Assembly (NCBI GenBank): GCA_963693365.1
Contig: CAVNZM010000006.1
Location: forward strand, 2,604,001-2,668,000
Length of the DNA: 64,000 nucleotides
Direction: 5' to 3'
Origin: Amoebidium appalachense
Taxonomy: Eukaryota; Ichthyosporea
Below are positions 42,172 to 55,306 of the stretch, piece after piece. How positions within the stretch are numbered: the stretch's first letter is position 1; every line of letters starts with the position of its first letter. The notes beneath the pieces were generated by a model, which was not told the DNA's origin, did not search any database, and worked only from the letters and a program-made list of their open reading frames with translations. The translations under genes and the position numbers were made by a program.

Positions 42172-42396
42172 ACAGACACACCAAGATGCATGTTTGTACT
42201 ATTTTCTGCAATATCTGCATTATGTTGTCCGTTGTGAATTTGTACCTCGTTCTTTCTAAACTTGCCCGCCGCGGGGGGGGGGGGGGGGGGGGGGAGATAA
42301 CCCTCCACCTGCCTACGGTTGACTTTTTCATGTCACAAGGAAACTCTATCTGATTGGAGATTACCTGCTTACGTAAGTTGGTCGAAGCCTGTGCAT

Positions 42397-42427
<31 letters not shown>

Positions 42428-42472
42428 ACACACACACACACACACACACACACGCAAACATTTCGCCTCTCT

Positions 42473-42511
<39 letters not shown>

Positions 42512-43928
42512 GTCTCTCTGTGGCTTTTTTTTTTTTTTTTTTTGCCCTTCTCTGTGGCACACTTATCGTATTAGCACATATTCACCGAGTCTCATTCTTT
42601 ACTCCAGCAGAAGAAGGCAGGGACGTCAGCCAGCCGCACAAGTGGGGGGCACACGGTGGCTGAGACGGGCAAGATGGCAGATGCAAGCAGGGTGGAGGCA
42701 CTGCACGTAAGCCTGATCAAGAACATAGTCATCAGGTGTGTGTGTGTGTGTGTGTGTTTGTGTGTGTGTTTGTGTGTTCGAGAGGGACAGGCACGCCGAG
42801 AGAGGAAGATAGAAGCACAGTGAATACATAAACATACTCATGGGCGTGAGTGCGTGCCATGTTGTGTGCTTGGTATGTTTTAGAAAGGTGCATTTACCGT
42901 GCCTTCTTTTCCACCGTCTTTTTTCTCTTTCCCTTCCCCCCTCCCTCCCCCTTGTTATTTTATCGATCTATGTGTATATTTGCTTTGATTGGGGAGGTTT
43001 TTTTCTTTGGGGGGGAGGGGGGGGGGGGGGGGGGGATGGTAATGTATTGGCTTTGGTGATCACACACACAGTTAATCAACACAACGAACTCAATGGTTTT
43101 CCTTTTGGTCGGAAAGTTGATTCATTGGTTGTGCCTATCTGCTCTTACACCCTTTTCTCTATCAATCAGAATGTCCTTGGGTGGTTTCTTATTTTGTTTG
43201 ATTTGTTTCGCTTAACCCCCCCCCTTTGCACACACATGTTCACCGTTTTGCTCACCTTGCTTGCATAAGCAACCCTGCTTGTCTTTGATCAAGACGGGTT
43301 GACCCACCCAAGTTCAGTTGATGCTGCTGTCTGAGTTGGAGCGTCGTATATACGCGGGCTAAGGGGTCGAAACTCAGACGCAATTGATGACTTGGGCCCT
43401 CCCTGAGGATGGGCTCTGCTTATGACGCATACTGTGCGCATGGCTGATGCTGCATACTTGAATGTTTGCCTTTGCATGTGTCCTGCACCATGCTTCTCAT
43501 CGTGTATGCGTACTTCGTACTGTGTTCCGCATTCAAACCCCCCCTGTCTTCTTTCAGAGGTGTCCTTTCATGACAGACCACTGTGTGGAGACATCTTTAC
43601 TTCCATGCAACCGGGCATGGTTGCTCTGTGTCGTGCATCTGTAAGCACATACGTGTTTGTCGCTGCACTGCATTAGTTTGCACACACATCTTCACCGTTT
43701 TGCTCACCTTGCTTGCATAAGCAACCCTGCTCGTCTTTGATCAAGACGGGTTGACCCACCCAAGTTCAGTTGATGCTGCTGTCTGAGTTGGAGCGTCGTA
43801 TATACGCGGGCTGAGGCGTCGAAACTCAGACGCATTTGATGACTTGGGCCCTCCCTGAGGATGGGCTCTGCTTATGACGCATACTGTGCGCATCGTGTAT
43901 GCGTACTTCGTACTGTGTTCCACATTCA

Positions 43929-43968
<40 letters not shown>

Positions 43969-45318
43969 CCTGTGCTTACATGTTTCACCCTTTTCCTGTC
44001 TGTGCTCACCTCAACCAATGTGTTTTCAGAGATCTACGGCCGCTGTCTGTGACACTTGATCCGGGCATACGTGCACATCTATTGTCATCGGCACGCTACC
44101 TTCCAATGGATCCACAGAAAGGGCCCACACTGCTGCAGGATTTGACTACGAGGGTTGAGGGCAGGGTGCAGGTAGGTAGGTAGGGGGGGGGGGGGGGGGG
44201 GGGGTATCGTCCCGTATCGTCCGTGTGTGTGAATGTTTTTTTTTTTGTTTTGTTTTGTTTTGTTTTTTTTGTTTTTTTTGTTTTTTTTTTTTGTGTGTGT
44301 GTGTGTGTGTGTGTGTTGGGGGGAGAAGGGAGGGGGGCAGGTCGAAAGCACTAGTGATATACTGGTATTGAAGATCTATAGTCAGTGCTGTGATGGGAAT
44401 GAATGGATGAGGCTAACCCTTGCACCTGAGGCTAATCGACATTCCATACACCCCCCAGACCATGCTGCAGAGTCTACACGGCCAGGGCCGCCAGGTGTCT
44501 CTCTGCTGGGAGTCCTGGGGTATCGGGGGCCTGACGGAGGGTATAGGGGGCTGGGTGGGTTGTTGGATCACGGACGGGTGGGAGCTCCAGACCCTGACGC
44601 TAGCCACCGCCGCCACCATTTGCAACCCCACACCCCCCCTGGACGGGATGCAAAGCTACCCAGTGTCTCGCCTGCAGTCAATGTGCGACTCCTTGGCCGT
44701 GAGGCCGGGGGAATTGTTCATGTCTGTGGTTGGTGACCCTGACGCAGCGATGGCTGCTGATATTGAAACGTGGGAAGGTGTTGTGCATGCGAGGAACGGG
44801 CCGATGGTACTGCATAGGATACCCCATCAGGCCCTGTGCACTGACCTGGCTGATGCGGAGTTGGTGGGGCTGATGGAGAGGGCTAGGCTGATAGCGGCAC
44901 ACTTCCAGAGAAATGCTCAGGCTATGGACCACTTGGCTAAACTGCAGGTAAGGGGTGGTGTGTGTGTGTGTGGTGTTTTTTTCTTGGGGGGGAGGGGGGA
45001 GGGGCAAAGTTCCGGTGTATGTGTGCACTAGGGATGGGCTGATGCAGGCAGACACTAGTCACTAATGGTGTCAGGTGCGCGGGGGGGGGGGGGGGGGGGG
45101 GGGGGCAGACACACGTGCATTGTGTACTTGGGCGGGCACATGCATACGCCACTTGCACATTGTTCGACCATGCTCCGTCATCTGCATGGGTGCGCACGTG
45201 GCATGCGTCTGTGAGCACGTGTGCCTGCACTCCGCTCGCACATTGACTCATCTCGCCTTCGGGCCGATTCCGCCTTTTTTGTTGATGCAAGCAACTGACA
45301 CTTGCCCCCCTTTGGACC

Positions 45319-45351
<33 letters not shown>

Positions 45352-45387
45352 ATTCCCCAAAACACACACATCTCTTGACCCTCTACC

Positions 45388-45422
<35 letters not shown>

Positions 45423-45618
45423 ACAGGAGGTGCACAAGCTACCGCGGCGTGGGCCTCTTGGCTACTGCGAGGATGGGCCGTGGCACCACAGCTACGAGGT
45501 GCTGAGTGCTCTGTGTGACAGCTACCCGGCAATAGACGACTACAGCAGCCAGCACCCGGACGCTTTCACCCCCCTCACCGCACAGCAGTGGACGGAGGTG
45601 GGTGTGGGTGTTGTTGTT

Positions 45619-45649
<31 letters not shown>

Positions 45650-45761
45650 GGGGTAATGATGCAATGTCTGCTTTGCACCGAGCACAAGGGTAGATACACA
45701 CCCGTCACAGCCCACAGTGGGTGAGGAGGTTGTACATTGCCCCTCCCCCCCCCCCCCCCTC

Positions 45762-45804
<43 letters not shown>

Positions 45805-46831
45805 TGGTTGTGTGTGTGTGTGGTGGTATTGGTGGTGGTGTGTGTGTATTGGGGGGGGGGGGGGGGGGGGGGGGGATTGCTAACAGAGTTTGCCTGCAAG
45901 TTCTGCTTTCCTAATCTCCGCCCAGTGCACGTACGATCGTTAAAGAACATATTTTCCCACGTCCATTTTTGCATGTTACCTACCATATTTGGCAGTGTAT
46001 TAACACGTTCACCCCACATGCCATATATTGCAGCTTGCCCAGGTGCTTGGTGTGTTGGCACCGTGGAAGCAGGCAGGAGACACGTCCCTGCGCAGTGGGC
46101 GTGCAGTGATGGTGTCTGTGTACTACGCACTGTTCACACTGGTCGTGGCACGCACGGCTGCAGACACACCCATTGAGTGGAAACTACCGGGCAAGGACGA
46201 CACACAGCAGGTCCGTGTGCGTGTGTGTGTTTGGGGGGGGAGGGGGCGGCGGGGGAGAGGGGGGGGGGGGGTAACTTGCTTGGGCGCTCGATGGTTTTGT
46301 CTGTAATGGTGGTGTTGTGGTGTCTGTGTGTCGAGGGGGGGGGGGGGGGAGCAGGTGAAGGGAACTATTATGGTTGTGTTCAGGTGGCTCTCTCCATCGA
46401 GACACATGCACAAAAGCTCGCAAGAGAAAACAGACACATACTCCCGCAAGCACACACACACGAAATTTTTGTGCACTTTTCTTGTGGATGTGTGCACGGC
46501 GTACTAACACTCCCACCCCACCCCCTGTCCCCCCCCCCCCCCCCTCCCCCCTCCTCCTCCTCGTCCCCACCCACCCACCCACTACCCCCACCCTCTCCCC
46601 GGTCTTTCTCCGGGCTTTGCCAAACACACACACACGTACAGACCGGCGAGGATGGGCTCAGCAAGGTAGCACTTACACTGCGACAGTACCTGCGCAGTGA
46701 ATTGCAGCTAGTCAATGAGAGTCTGACGCAGGATCAGTGGCAGCTGATGGTCGTGGCTAGTGCCCTCGATCCCAGATTCAAGCGCCTCAACTTCATACAT
46801 GCTGAGGACAGGTGGGATACTACCTACCCCC

Positions 46832-46893
<62 letters not shown>

Positions 46894-47384
46894 CACCACC
46901 ACCACCACCACCACCACACCCTCACACACACACACGAACTTGTCCACACAGTCCTACCCCTGCACCGAAGTATGCCATATCCTCACACACTAACCTCATC
47001 CCCCCCCCCAACCACAACCCACCTACCACAACCCACCTACCACCCGGCCCATCCCCAAGTTATATTGCATACACTGTGTGCCACCCAAGAATCAAACCTG
47101 CATTGATGTCTTTGCACATGAGGACTCTACACACTGTAACACACTCTAACACCCCCCCCCCCCCCCCCCTGCCCCCCGGAACACACACACGCACACACAC
47201 ACACACATGCACAGGGAACAAGCCTGGCAGCTGGTGCTAGCAGCAGCCGACCACCAGGCCCGTGTGCATCCACTCAAGATGGAGGGGGCAGAGGGTACTG
47301 GTGAGCCCGATGCAAAGAGGCAGAAGACTTTGCTCGAACAGGCGGTGGAGGCACACGAGGACAGTGCTGATGACTGTGCGTGCT

Positions 47385-47418
<34 letters not shown>

Positions 47419-48068
47419 CACACACACACACACACACACATACACATACACATACACATACCACACACGTGATACACACATGCAGTATATGCATGCAACA
47501 CTCATCCACCCCCCCCCCCCCCCCCCCCCCCCCCGGGGGCGCCACCGCCACCACTAAGCACGCACACGCACACGCACGCACATGCACGCCTATATCCAGT
47601 ACATACATACAAACACTCAATGCCCCCCGCCTAACGCCGCGGTATCCTTCCTTTTCTTCTGGCTGCTTATGTTGTATGCCATTTTATCTGCTGTGTACAC
47701 TTTTTGGGCACCAATGCATGCTGATGCTTTTGGTTGGTTGTTATTTGTTTTTTGTTTGGACAGCCGATGGCTGTGTGCCTTTCCTTCCTTGACGAACCCT
47801 TCCCCCCCCCCCCCCCCCCCCCCCCCCTTCCCTCCTTCCCCCCACTCGAGTGATGTGTGAGTTTGCGGAAGGATAACAGGTGTGGGTTGGGTGGGGGGGG
47901 GGGGGTTCTAAGTTTAGCAGAACCTACTGGCTGTTTTTCTTGTATATTCTTGGTTTTTTTCTGATTTTAATTGTAATGGTTTATCTCCTCTTGCCTTCCT
48001 CTCTAATTTTGATATGTATGTTTGTGCCTGGAGAGGGAGATTGTGTGGATGGGTGGATGGGTAGGTTT

Positions 48069-48099
<31 letters not shown>

Positions 48100-48434
48100 G
48101 GAGACGCTTGAGCAGATGTATTGATAATATACTGACGCATGTGTGTTTGGCCCCAGTAGCCCGTGGTGCCGAGAAGGAGGTTGAACACTACAAGGGCATC
48201 AAACACATCAGCGTGACTGAGGACCCCCTTGCATGGTGGCAGCAGAAAGCATCTATCTTCCCAATACTTTCGGGTCTGGCCCAGAGATACCTGGCCGTAC
48301 CCGCGGGTCAGGGTTTTGCGGACCGGCTCGTGGCCCGCGGGCCGGAGTTGCTTGGGCGCAATTGGGGGTTTACGAGTGTGGAGGAGGCGGAAAAGATTTT
48401 GCTGTGCCATGCAAATTACCACCTGCTGGAATAG
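39879..48434 (+). CDS. hAT-transposase-derived protein with BED zinc finger, 11 coding exons
   Basis: Exons: 39879-39998, 40790-40874, 41217-41593, 42608-42735, 44030-44171, 44459-44947, 45427-45597, 46034-46210, 46642-46811, 47215-47375 and 48157-48434. All ten introns are GT-AG, phases agree, and the 765-aa frame has no stop. A BED finger spans about 124-172 (W128, C143, C146, H165, H170). The hAT core follows: ITDGWELQ where transposases have a D-W-T-S motif; VVGDPDAAM in the second Asp region; RIPHQALC in place of CxxH; GPWHHSYEVL in place of RWNSTYxML; WTELAQVL; ASALDPRFK; and a C-terminal dimerisation region DPLAWWQQK, FPILSGLAQRYLAVPAG. The fold order is complete but several signature residues have changed. 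The introns contain other repeats and no hAT termini are apparent. I infer a host-adopted (domesticated) DNA-binding protein. Using the acceptor at 40,783 instead would add Thr-Gln. Confidence 0.9.
42076..42170. repeat. (GT)n and C run within hAT-gene intron 3
   Basis: (TC)n from 42,001, then T-rich, then (GT)n over 42,076-42,114, then a C run over 42,133-42,170. A G run follows at 42,272-42,294, then C run and (CA)n at 42,399-42,452 and (TC)n at 42,478-42,507. Simple repeats fill most of this intron. Confidence 0.85.
43238..43935 (+). repeat. 452-bp repeat family, about 1.5 copies, in hAT-gene intron 4
   Basis: One full unit and a shortened second unit (about 60 bp lost near 43,893) in the same orientation as the host gene. 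A few substitutions separate it from the nitrile hydratase array. It ends at 'ttccacattcaaa' followed by a long C run to 43,967. The exon-like cassette and both splice-like sites are present in the full unit (near 43,557-43,640). Confidence 0.9.
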
Positions 48435-48448
48435 GGGAGGTTTTGGTG

Positions 48449-48488
<40 letters not shown>

Positions 48489-49254
48489 CTCAATGGCTCG
48501 CAGGAAATGTTTTGTGAATTGTGAAGATAATTTCACTGCCTGTGTTGATGTTGTTTTCGGTGGTGCTTACTGCTAGTATTAGTGGCCTATGTGATTGTTG
48601 TTTGTTTGCTATTGTTCTTATTGGCTCAGTTGATCGAACCCCCGCCTTTTTTACGATTTATTCAAGGGCAAGGTGGTGACCTAAACATGGCATTGAAATT
48701 TGGTTTGGGCATGTTCCCTTTCTTTCTTTCTCTTTTTCTTTTTCTTTTTGCTCGCTCTTGTCTTTCGTGGGAGGATATTCAATGTTGACCATTATTGTTT
48801 AGAGCTTACGGGGTTGGGTGGGGTATTACTTGTACGCGAGGTATTCGAGTGCCATGCTTGGATGCAAGTGTTAGGACAGTTGGTAAACATAGCAGATCCG
48901 GCTAGCATACCAGATCACCTGTCCACGTTTCAAATAGATGGTGTTGTGCTAATATTAGTGTCTGGCAAACGCACTTTGGTAGTACTATATACGTGATAGA
49001 CGGAGGGTTTGACATAGCTATAGAATCTGATGGAGTGTTGGGTTTTTACATCGTTGTTCCACTAGGCTCCGTTGGTGTGTTAAGACTCTTATGGAGCAAG
49101 TACATAAGGCAAAATGGTTACTTAGCAACCCGTCCGAAGATTCAGTATGAGGCCTGGGCCTAAACATGGCAAATGTATTAGTCCTTGAGTGGACATGTGT
49201 TACTGACTTGATGGTCTCCGTTTTCAAAATACCCCCTTCCAGCCCCCCCCCCCC
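48435..49254. other. Downstream region of the hAT-derived gene
   Basis: Starts with a long G run (48,450-48,487). The rest is unique mixed sequence with no recognisable exon and probably includes the 3' UTR. Confidence 0.5.
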
Positions 49255-49552
49255 CCCGTTTTTGCTCACGTTGCTTGCATAAGCATCCCTGCTACTCTTT
49301 GATCAAGACGGGTTGACCATCCCAGGTTCAGTTGATGCTGCTGTTTGAGTTGGAGAGCCGTATATACTAATACACGGGGCTAAAGGGTCGAAACTCAGAC
49401 GCATTTGATGACTTGGGCCCTCCCTGGGAATGGGCTCAGCTTATGACGCATACTGTTCACATTGCTGATGTTGCATACTTGAATGTTAGCCTTTGCAAAT
49501 GTCCTGCACCATGCTTCTCATCGTGTATGCGTACTTCGTACCGTGTTCCGCA

Positions 49553-49558
<6 letters not shown>
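49255..49558 (+). repeat. Solo copy of the 452-bp repeat family, about 300 bp
   Basis: Runs from 'gtttttgctcacgttgc' to 'cgtgttccgcat' with about 10% differences. It has a C run immediately before (49,242-49,257) and after (49,554-49,594), and lacks the exon-like spacer of the tandem unit. A further fragment of the 3' part lies at about 49,635-49,715. This shows the family is dispersed and that about 300 bp is the mobile core. Confidence 0.8.
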
Positions 49559-49595
<37 letters not shown>

Positions 49596-50451
49596 CCCTT
49601 CCGATAACTGAGCACACTTGAATAGGTTGCACTTGCATGTGCCCTGCACCCCCGTGCTTCTCATCATGAGGTTGTACTTCATATCGTGTTCCGCCGAGAA
49701 AGAAATTCCCCCCCCCACCTTCGCCTTCACCTCCCCCCCCACCTTAATTCGGGCCCCTCACGCATCAATGGGCAACTTACGAATGCATGCTCGTGTGCTT
49801 TGCAACTAAGTTGCCAAATCTGCATGGTACCGTGTCTGCCATAATTCAGAATTGAAATGCGTGCTCGTACTTTGTAACACACCGTCTATCCCCCCCTCCC
49901 CCCTCCCCCCACCCCCCACCCCCGCCCTCGCCCTTCCCCGAATTTCCAAGCTAAAATCTGCCGGACCTTCAGAGAATTTGCAGCACACATCTTCACGTGC
50001 ACGTGTTTTTTCGGTGTAACCATTTGCACGATGGCACATCAATTGTCGTGTGCGAGGGAGTAGGTAACGCATGAGCACGAGACTAGCTCAACACATCCTA
50101 TTGGCTAGGTATCATGCCAGGTTCGTTTACTTATGACAATTAAGGTCACTGGTATAATATTCATTAGCATCCGATATACGGTATACATGTGTAGGCTAGT
50201 GGTGTGTTGTCATTTACAGGACCTGTAAATCTGCCCGAATAATGTAGTCACAACGCACATTTTTAGTGTGGAATTGCGGATCCAATCAAATGGCTCCATT
50301 GTTTTAAAGTGGAATGGCGGATCCAATCGGCTTATTAAATTTGATTTTATCCGATTCCCGGCCCGGTCCAGACGGTGTTACTATTTGGGCCTATGAAAAC
50401 TGTAGCTTTATATAATGGTTCAACAGCTGGGCCCCACCACACCAGCAGGAT

Positions 50452-50902
50452 CACATGAGGCCCCAACCACATTGGCTGAGTCAGCTTGCAGAAAGCCGAA
50501 TTATTCTGCAAAAAGCAGAGTAATCTGCAAGAAGCAGATTTTTCTACAAAAAGCGGAATTGTTCTGCCAAAGTAGAAAAAGTAGAATTGTTCTGCAAAAG
50601 CAGGATTGTTCTGTTTTGACTAGAATCACTCTGCTCTAAGCAGAATTATTCCGCATAAGCAGAATTATTCTACATTCGACAGCAATTATTCTGGTGTTTG
50701 CAGAATTATTCTTCTGTTTGCAGAGTACTTCTGCTTCAGAAGTGGAATTATTCTGCTTTTACATGATGCTGAATAATTCTGGTAAAAGAAGATTAATTCT
50801 ACTAAAAGCAGATTAATTCTGCTTCAGGTTTCAGAAGAATCTTCTTTTTGCAGAACAATTCTGCTCGGAGGAAGTTGACTCAGCCGAAGTGGTTGGGCCC
50901 TT
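50452..50902. mobile_element. Palindromic-satellite element with inverted ends (copy 2)
   Basis: The left end, CACATGAGGCCCCAACC followed by a TTGGCTGAGTCAGCTTGC block, and the right end, on the opposite strand, GGGCCCAACCACTTCGGCTGAGTC, enclose a core of degenerate GCAGAATTATTCTGC units. It matches the element at 22,007-22,761. A more decayed satellite stretch continues to about 51,400. Confidence 0.65.
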
Positions 50903-51499
50903 GATTTATAGTCCTCAGCGTAGAATAATCTTGCCTTTTGCAGGTCTAGAAAAATTCTTTCGTGCAACAATTTTGCTTTTTCAGTACTGCGTTTGGATCC
51001 GTTCCCTTCCAATCCATTCAGCTGCTTGCAAGTTTGATTTTCTTCACCCGTAACCTCCCCACGAAGGATACTGTAGTGGTTTCAAGATCGATGATCATCT
51101 TCGAACACATGATGCGCAGAATGATAAAACAATGATTCTGCTTAATGCAAAATCGTCCTGCCCAAAGCAGCTGAAATTCTATTATTTTGCTGGTTATGCT
51201 GTGTGTTGCTGAGTAAATAGATCTGCAACATGTAGTGATCCTGCTTTTGCTGGAGAACTTGGCCAAAAGCAGATATCATTTTTTTGAAGCGCTGCTAATA
51301 TTTCTGTTTTTTGCTTCGTCCTTCAGCATCCTGCTAAAGGCTTCTGCCATTTGCACATTTCGAACAACTCAGAATGATTCTGCTCAGCCTGCGCCACTCA
51401 GACATCTATGCACGTTTGTTCTGCTGCTTAGTTACACATCACACATCATCAAACACTAAGGATGTGTGTTTTTGGGAGAAGATTGGCGGGGGAGGCCCC

Positions 51500-51995
51500 G
51501 GGAGGAGGAGGGGGGGGGGGGGGGGGGGGGGGGGGTCAGAAATGGCAGGGGGAAGACGATGGAAGGGGAGGTTTGTGCGTGTCTAGATTTGTGTGTGTGT
51601 GTGTTTTTGTTTTTTCTTTTTCTTTTTCTTTCTTTTTTTTTTTGTTGTTGTTGTTGTTGAGGGGGGGAGGGTTTGAATGCGTCATAAAGTATGAAGAACC
51701 CATGAACAACGGATAACACGATGCAGAGTGCAAACCATACAAATAGAGTAAGCATAATAGCATGCAGCCCATCCTCCGGGGGCGGGGGGGGGGGGGGGGG
51801 GGGGGGATATTTGGCCTGGGATTGGATGGCTAACAGGGTGTAGATAGTGGTTGAAGGGGAGGGGTTGGATATGATCACACAGGGTTACATTGGAGGAGTT
51901 TCAGCAGGAGGGAAGGGGAGGAGTTGAATGTGGGGGGAGTGGTGGGGTCGTGTGTGTGTACGCGGGTACGGGGGCGGAGGGGGGGGGGGGGGGGA

Positions 51996-52037
<42 letters not shown>

Positions 52038-52060
52038 GGGGGGGGAGAATATGCATAATC
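51500..52060. repeat. G-run and T-rich low-complexity block
   Basis: G runs at 51,511-51,535, 51,785-51,806 and 51,979-52,044, separated by T-rich and (TTG)n sequence. The stretch near 51,665-51,720 carries a reverse-strand trace of the 452-bp family 3' end ('gcattcaaacc' then C run on the minus strand). Confidence 0.7.
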
Positions 52061-52599
52061 CATTGGTGACATTTTGTATTGTGTGACCATATCATGGGGG
52101 TTGCCTAAATCATGCACCAACTTTGCACTATTGGTGTGTTGGTGCCCAGTTTAGAATAGCTTCGAGTGAATGTACATGTACCATAAGCAAACAGAAACGA
52201 ATAAAGGGATGCATAATAGGCAACCCCTGAGATATGGCAACACATTTGACAGCTTGTCATCGATCAGAACTTCGGCGCGGCATATATCCCTCCCCCTCCC
52301 CCCCCCGCCTCCCCCCCCTCCCCCCGCCTTCCCCCCCCTCCTTCCCCCCCTCCCCCCCTCCCCCCACCCCCCTACCCCCACCCCCAGGGCTCCACACACA
52401 CACATGCACATAGGCGTGCACATGCGCGCACAAGAACTGTTCGCACGTACGCACATGCACACACAGTCACACATACACATGCATGCACAGACACACACAT
52501 GCACAAACAAAATACCCGACGCACACCACAGGGCACGGGTGTGCGTGTTGGTGTCCCACACTGCTTACACACATGTACACAAACACACACATACACACC

Positions 52600-53440
<841 letters not shown>

Positions 53441-53462
53441 ATATTAGTGCACAGTCACTTAC

Positions 53463-53517
<55 letters not shown>

Positions 53518-53580
53518 AAAAAGAAAAAATCATTGAATCATTGAATATAAAAAAAGAAAAGAAAAGAAAAGCAAACACTA

Positions 53581-53599
<19 letters not shown>

Positions 53600-53613
<14 letters not shown>

Positions 53614-54358
53614 ACGCACACGCACGCACTGACACACACACTCGGCTACCACCCAACCCACGGCCACACATGTACAATGTCGGAACCACCAATGCAGCAC
53701 ACGAGTCAACCGTGCAAGAGAGAGAAAGAAATACTTGCAAAATATTCACAGTTCTCCTTTGCCCGATGGCATGCATTATATGCAACATCGTCTTTTTGCT
53801 TGAATGCGTGGAGGCGACTTGCACGTCACCTAAACATAGCATACACGCGCACAGCGTACACTCAACTCTCTACGTTGTGTGCTTGAGGCTGCAACGTTGC
53901 ACTGCCGCTGCCACGCACATTGTCACTAGCACAGTAGAGAAGTATATGTGTACCCATAAGTGACACGGTGCACAGTTTGTCTATACATGGGCTATGTTCA
54001 CAGAGAGTTGTGTTTGTGCAAAAAACGAAGAGGTCAACTGTACATCGGTGCTTGGGTGTGCGTGCGTACGAGTTATGGTGCCCTCTGGCGTGTGTCTGCG
54101 AAATTTTAGACGTGCGTCCGGTGGGGTCCGGTGGATGAACCCACAGGACATGAGGGGTTTTGTGCAGGTTACAAACTAAGTTAACGGTGCACGGGATTAT
54201 GGATAGGAAAACCTTTCAAAATAAAGAAGAAAAAAAAAAACCAAGTTGTGACAAGAGATCGAGGGAAGCTGAAACGTTGAAAAGAAAGACCACCACCAAA
54301 CGTTGTACGCAAGTACACCACATGATCATGCACACACCAGCTGTGTGTGTGTGCCACG

Positions 54359-54389
<31 letters not shown>

Positions 54390-54434
54390 TGTGTGTGTAT
54401 GTGTGTGTGGGTGGCATGCGTGTGTACATGTGTG

Positions 54435-54474
<40 letters not shown>

Positions 54475-55306
54475 ACGTATGTGTGTGTGTGTATGTGTGT
54501 GTGCGCGCGCGTGTGTGTGTGCGCGCGCGCGTGTGTATGTGTGTGTGTGTGTGTGTTGTACACGTGTACACTGTGGCACCTCGAGCTCGCATGCATCATA
54601 CAACTCTCAATAACTTAGTGTGCTTTGCATGTGCACACACATTTCTGCAGATGTATGTGGGCCGCAAGTGCGCGTACATGTGTGTGTGTGTATGTGTGTA
54701 TGGTGTTGATGTGTGTCATGTGTGCACGTGTGTGTGTGTGTGTAGGAGGGAGGCGGAGAGGGGGGAGGGCATGTGCGCACACCACGGCATGGGTTTGTTT
54801 GTGTGTGCATGTGTGTGAAGGTCGTGTGCATGTGCGTGTGTGTGGCAGAGGTGAGGATGGGATGAATGGGTGGGTAGGGGGAGAGGGAGGAGGGGGGGGG
54901 GGGGGAGGGAGGGAGGGGGGGGGGGGAAGGAAGGAACAAGAACTAACGGAGAAGTATTGTTTTACAGGACGTTTATTTGCACGTCTTTTTCAGAACTCAA
55001 TAGTTACACACACGGTCATGAGTCATCAATTACAATAGTATTCAATAAGTAAAATTGTACACTACGTGTCGAAGTGAAGTGGAATTAAAAAGAATCACTG
55101 CGCAAATTTATCGCGAGTTGAATATAGTCATTCGAATTCAAAGTTGGCTTTAAAGTTGAAAGCAAATGTATACAATCGGCACCATTTCAGTCTGTGACTG
55201 CAGCGGTGCCATCTTAGAAATTTTTTACAAAATAAGAAACACTGCAAGGTTGCAAATGAATTTTTGGCATATTTTGCATCATGTGAATGTGGTTGCTTGG
55301 CTACTA
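53600..55306. other. Intergenic, no confident gene
   Basis: Unique sequence at about 53,640-54,340, GT arrays at about 54,355-54,560, G-rich at 54,885-54,930. A 61-aa frame at 53,994-54,179 has no recognisable similarity and I do not call it. Confidence 0.5.

Noticed and set aside
46384-46500. Possible extra exon in the hAT-derived gene (VALSIETHAQKLA...)
   Set aside because: It has an acceptor-like CAG but no usable donor before the low-complexity sequence, and exons 8 and 9 join directly in phase without it.
53994-54179. 61-aa open frame
   Set aside because: Short, unrecognised, with no supporting signal. Chance is a sufficient explanation.
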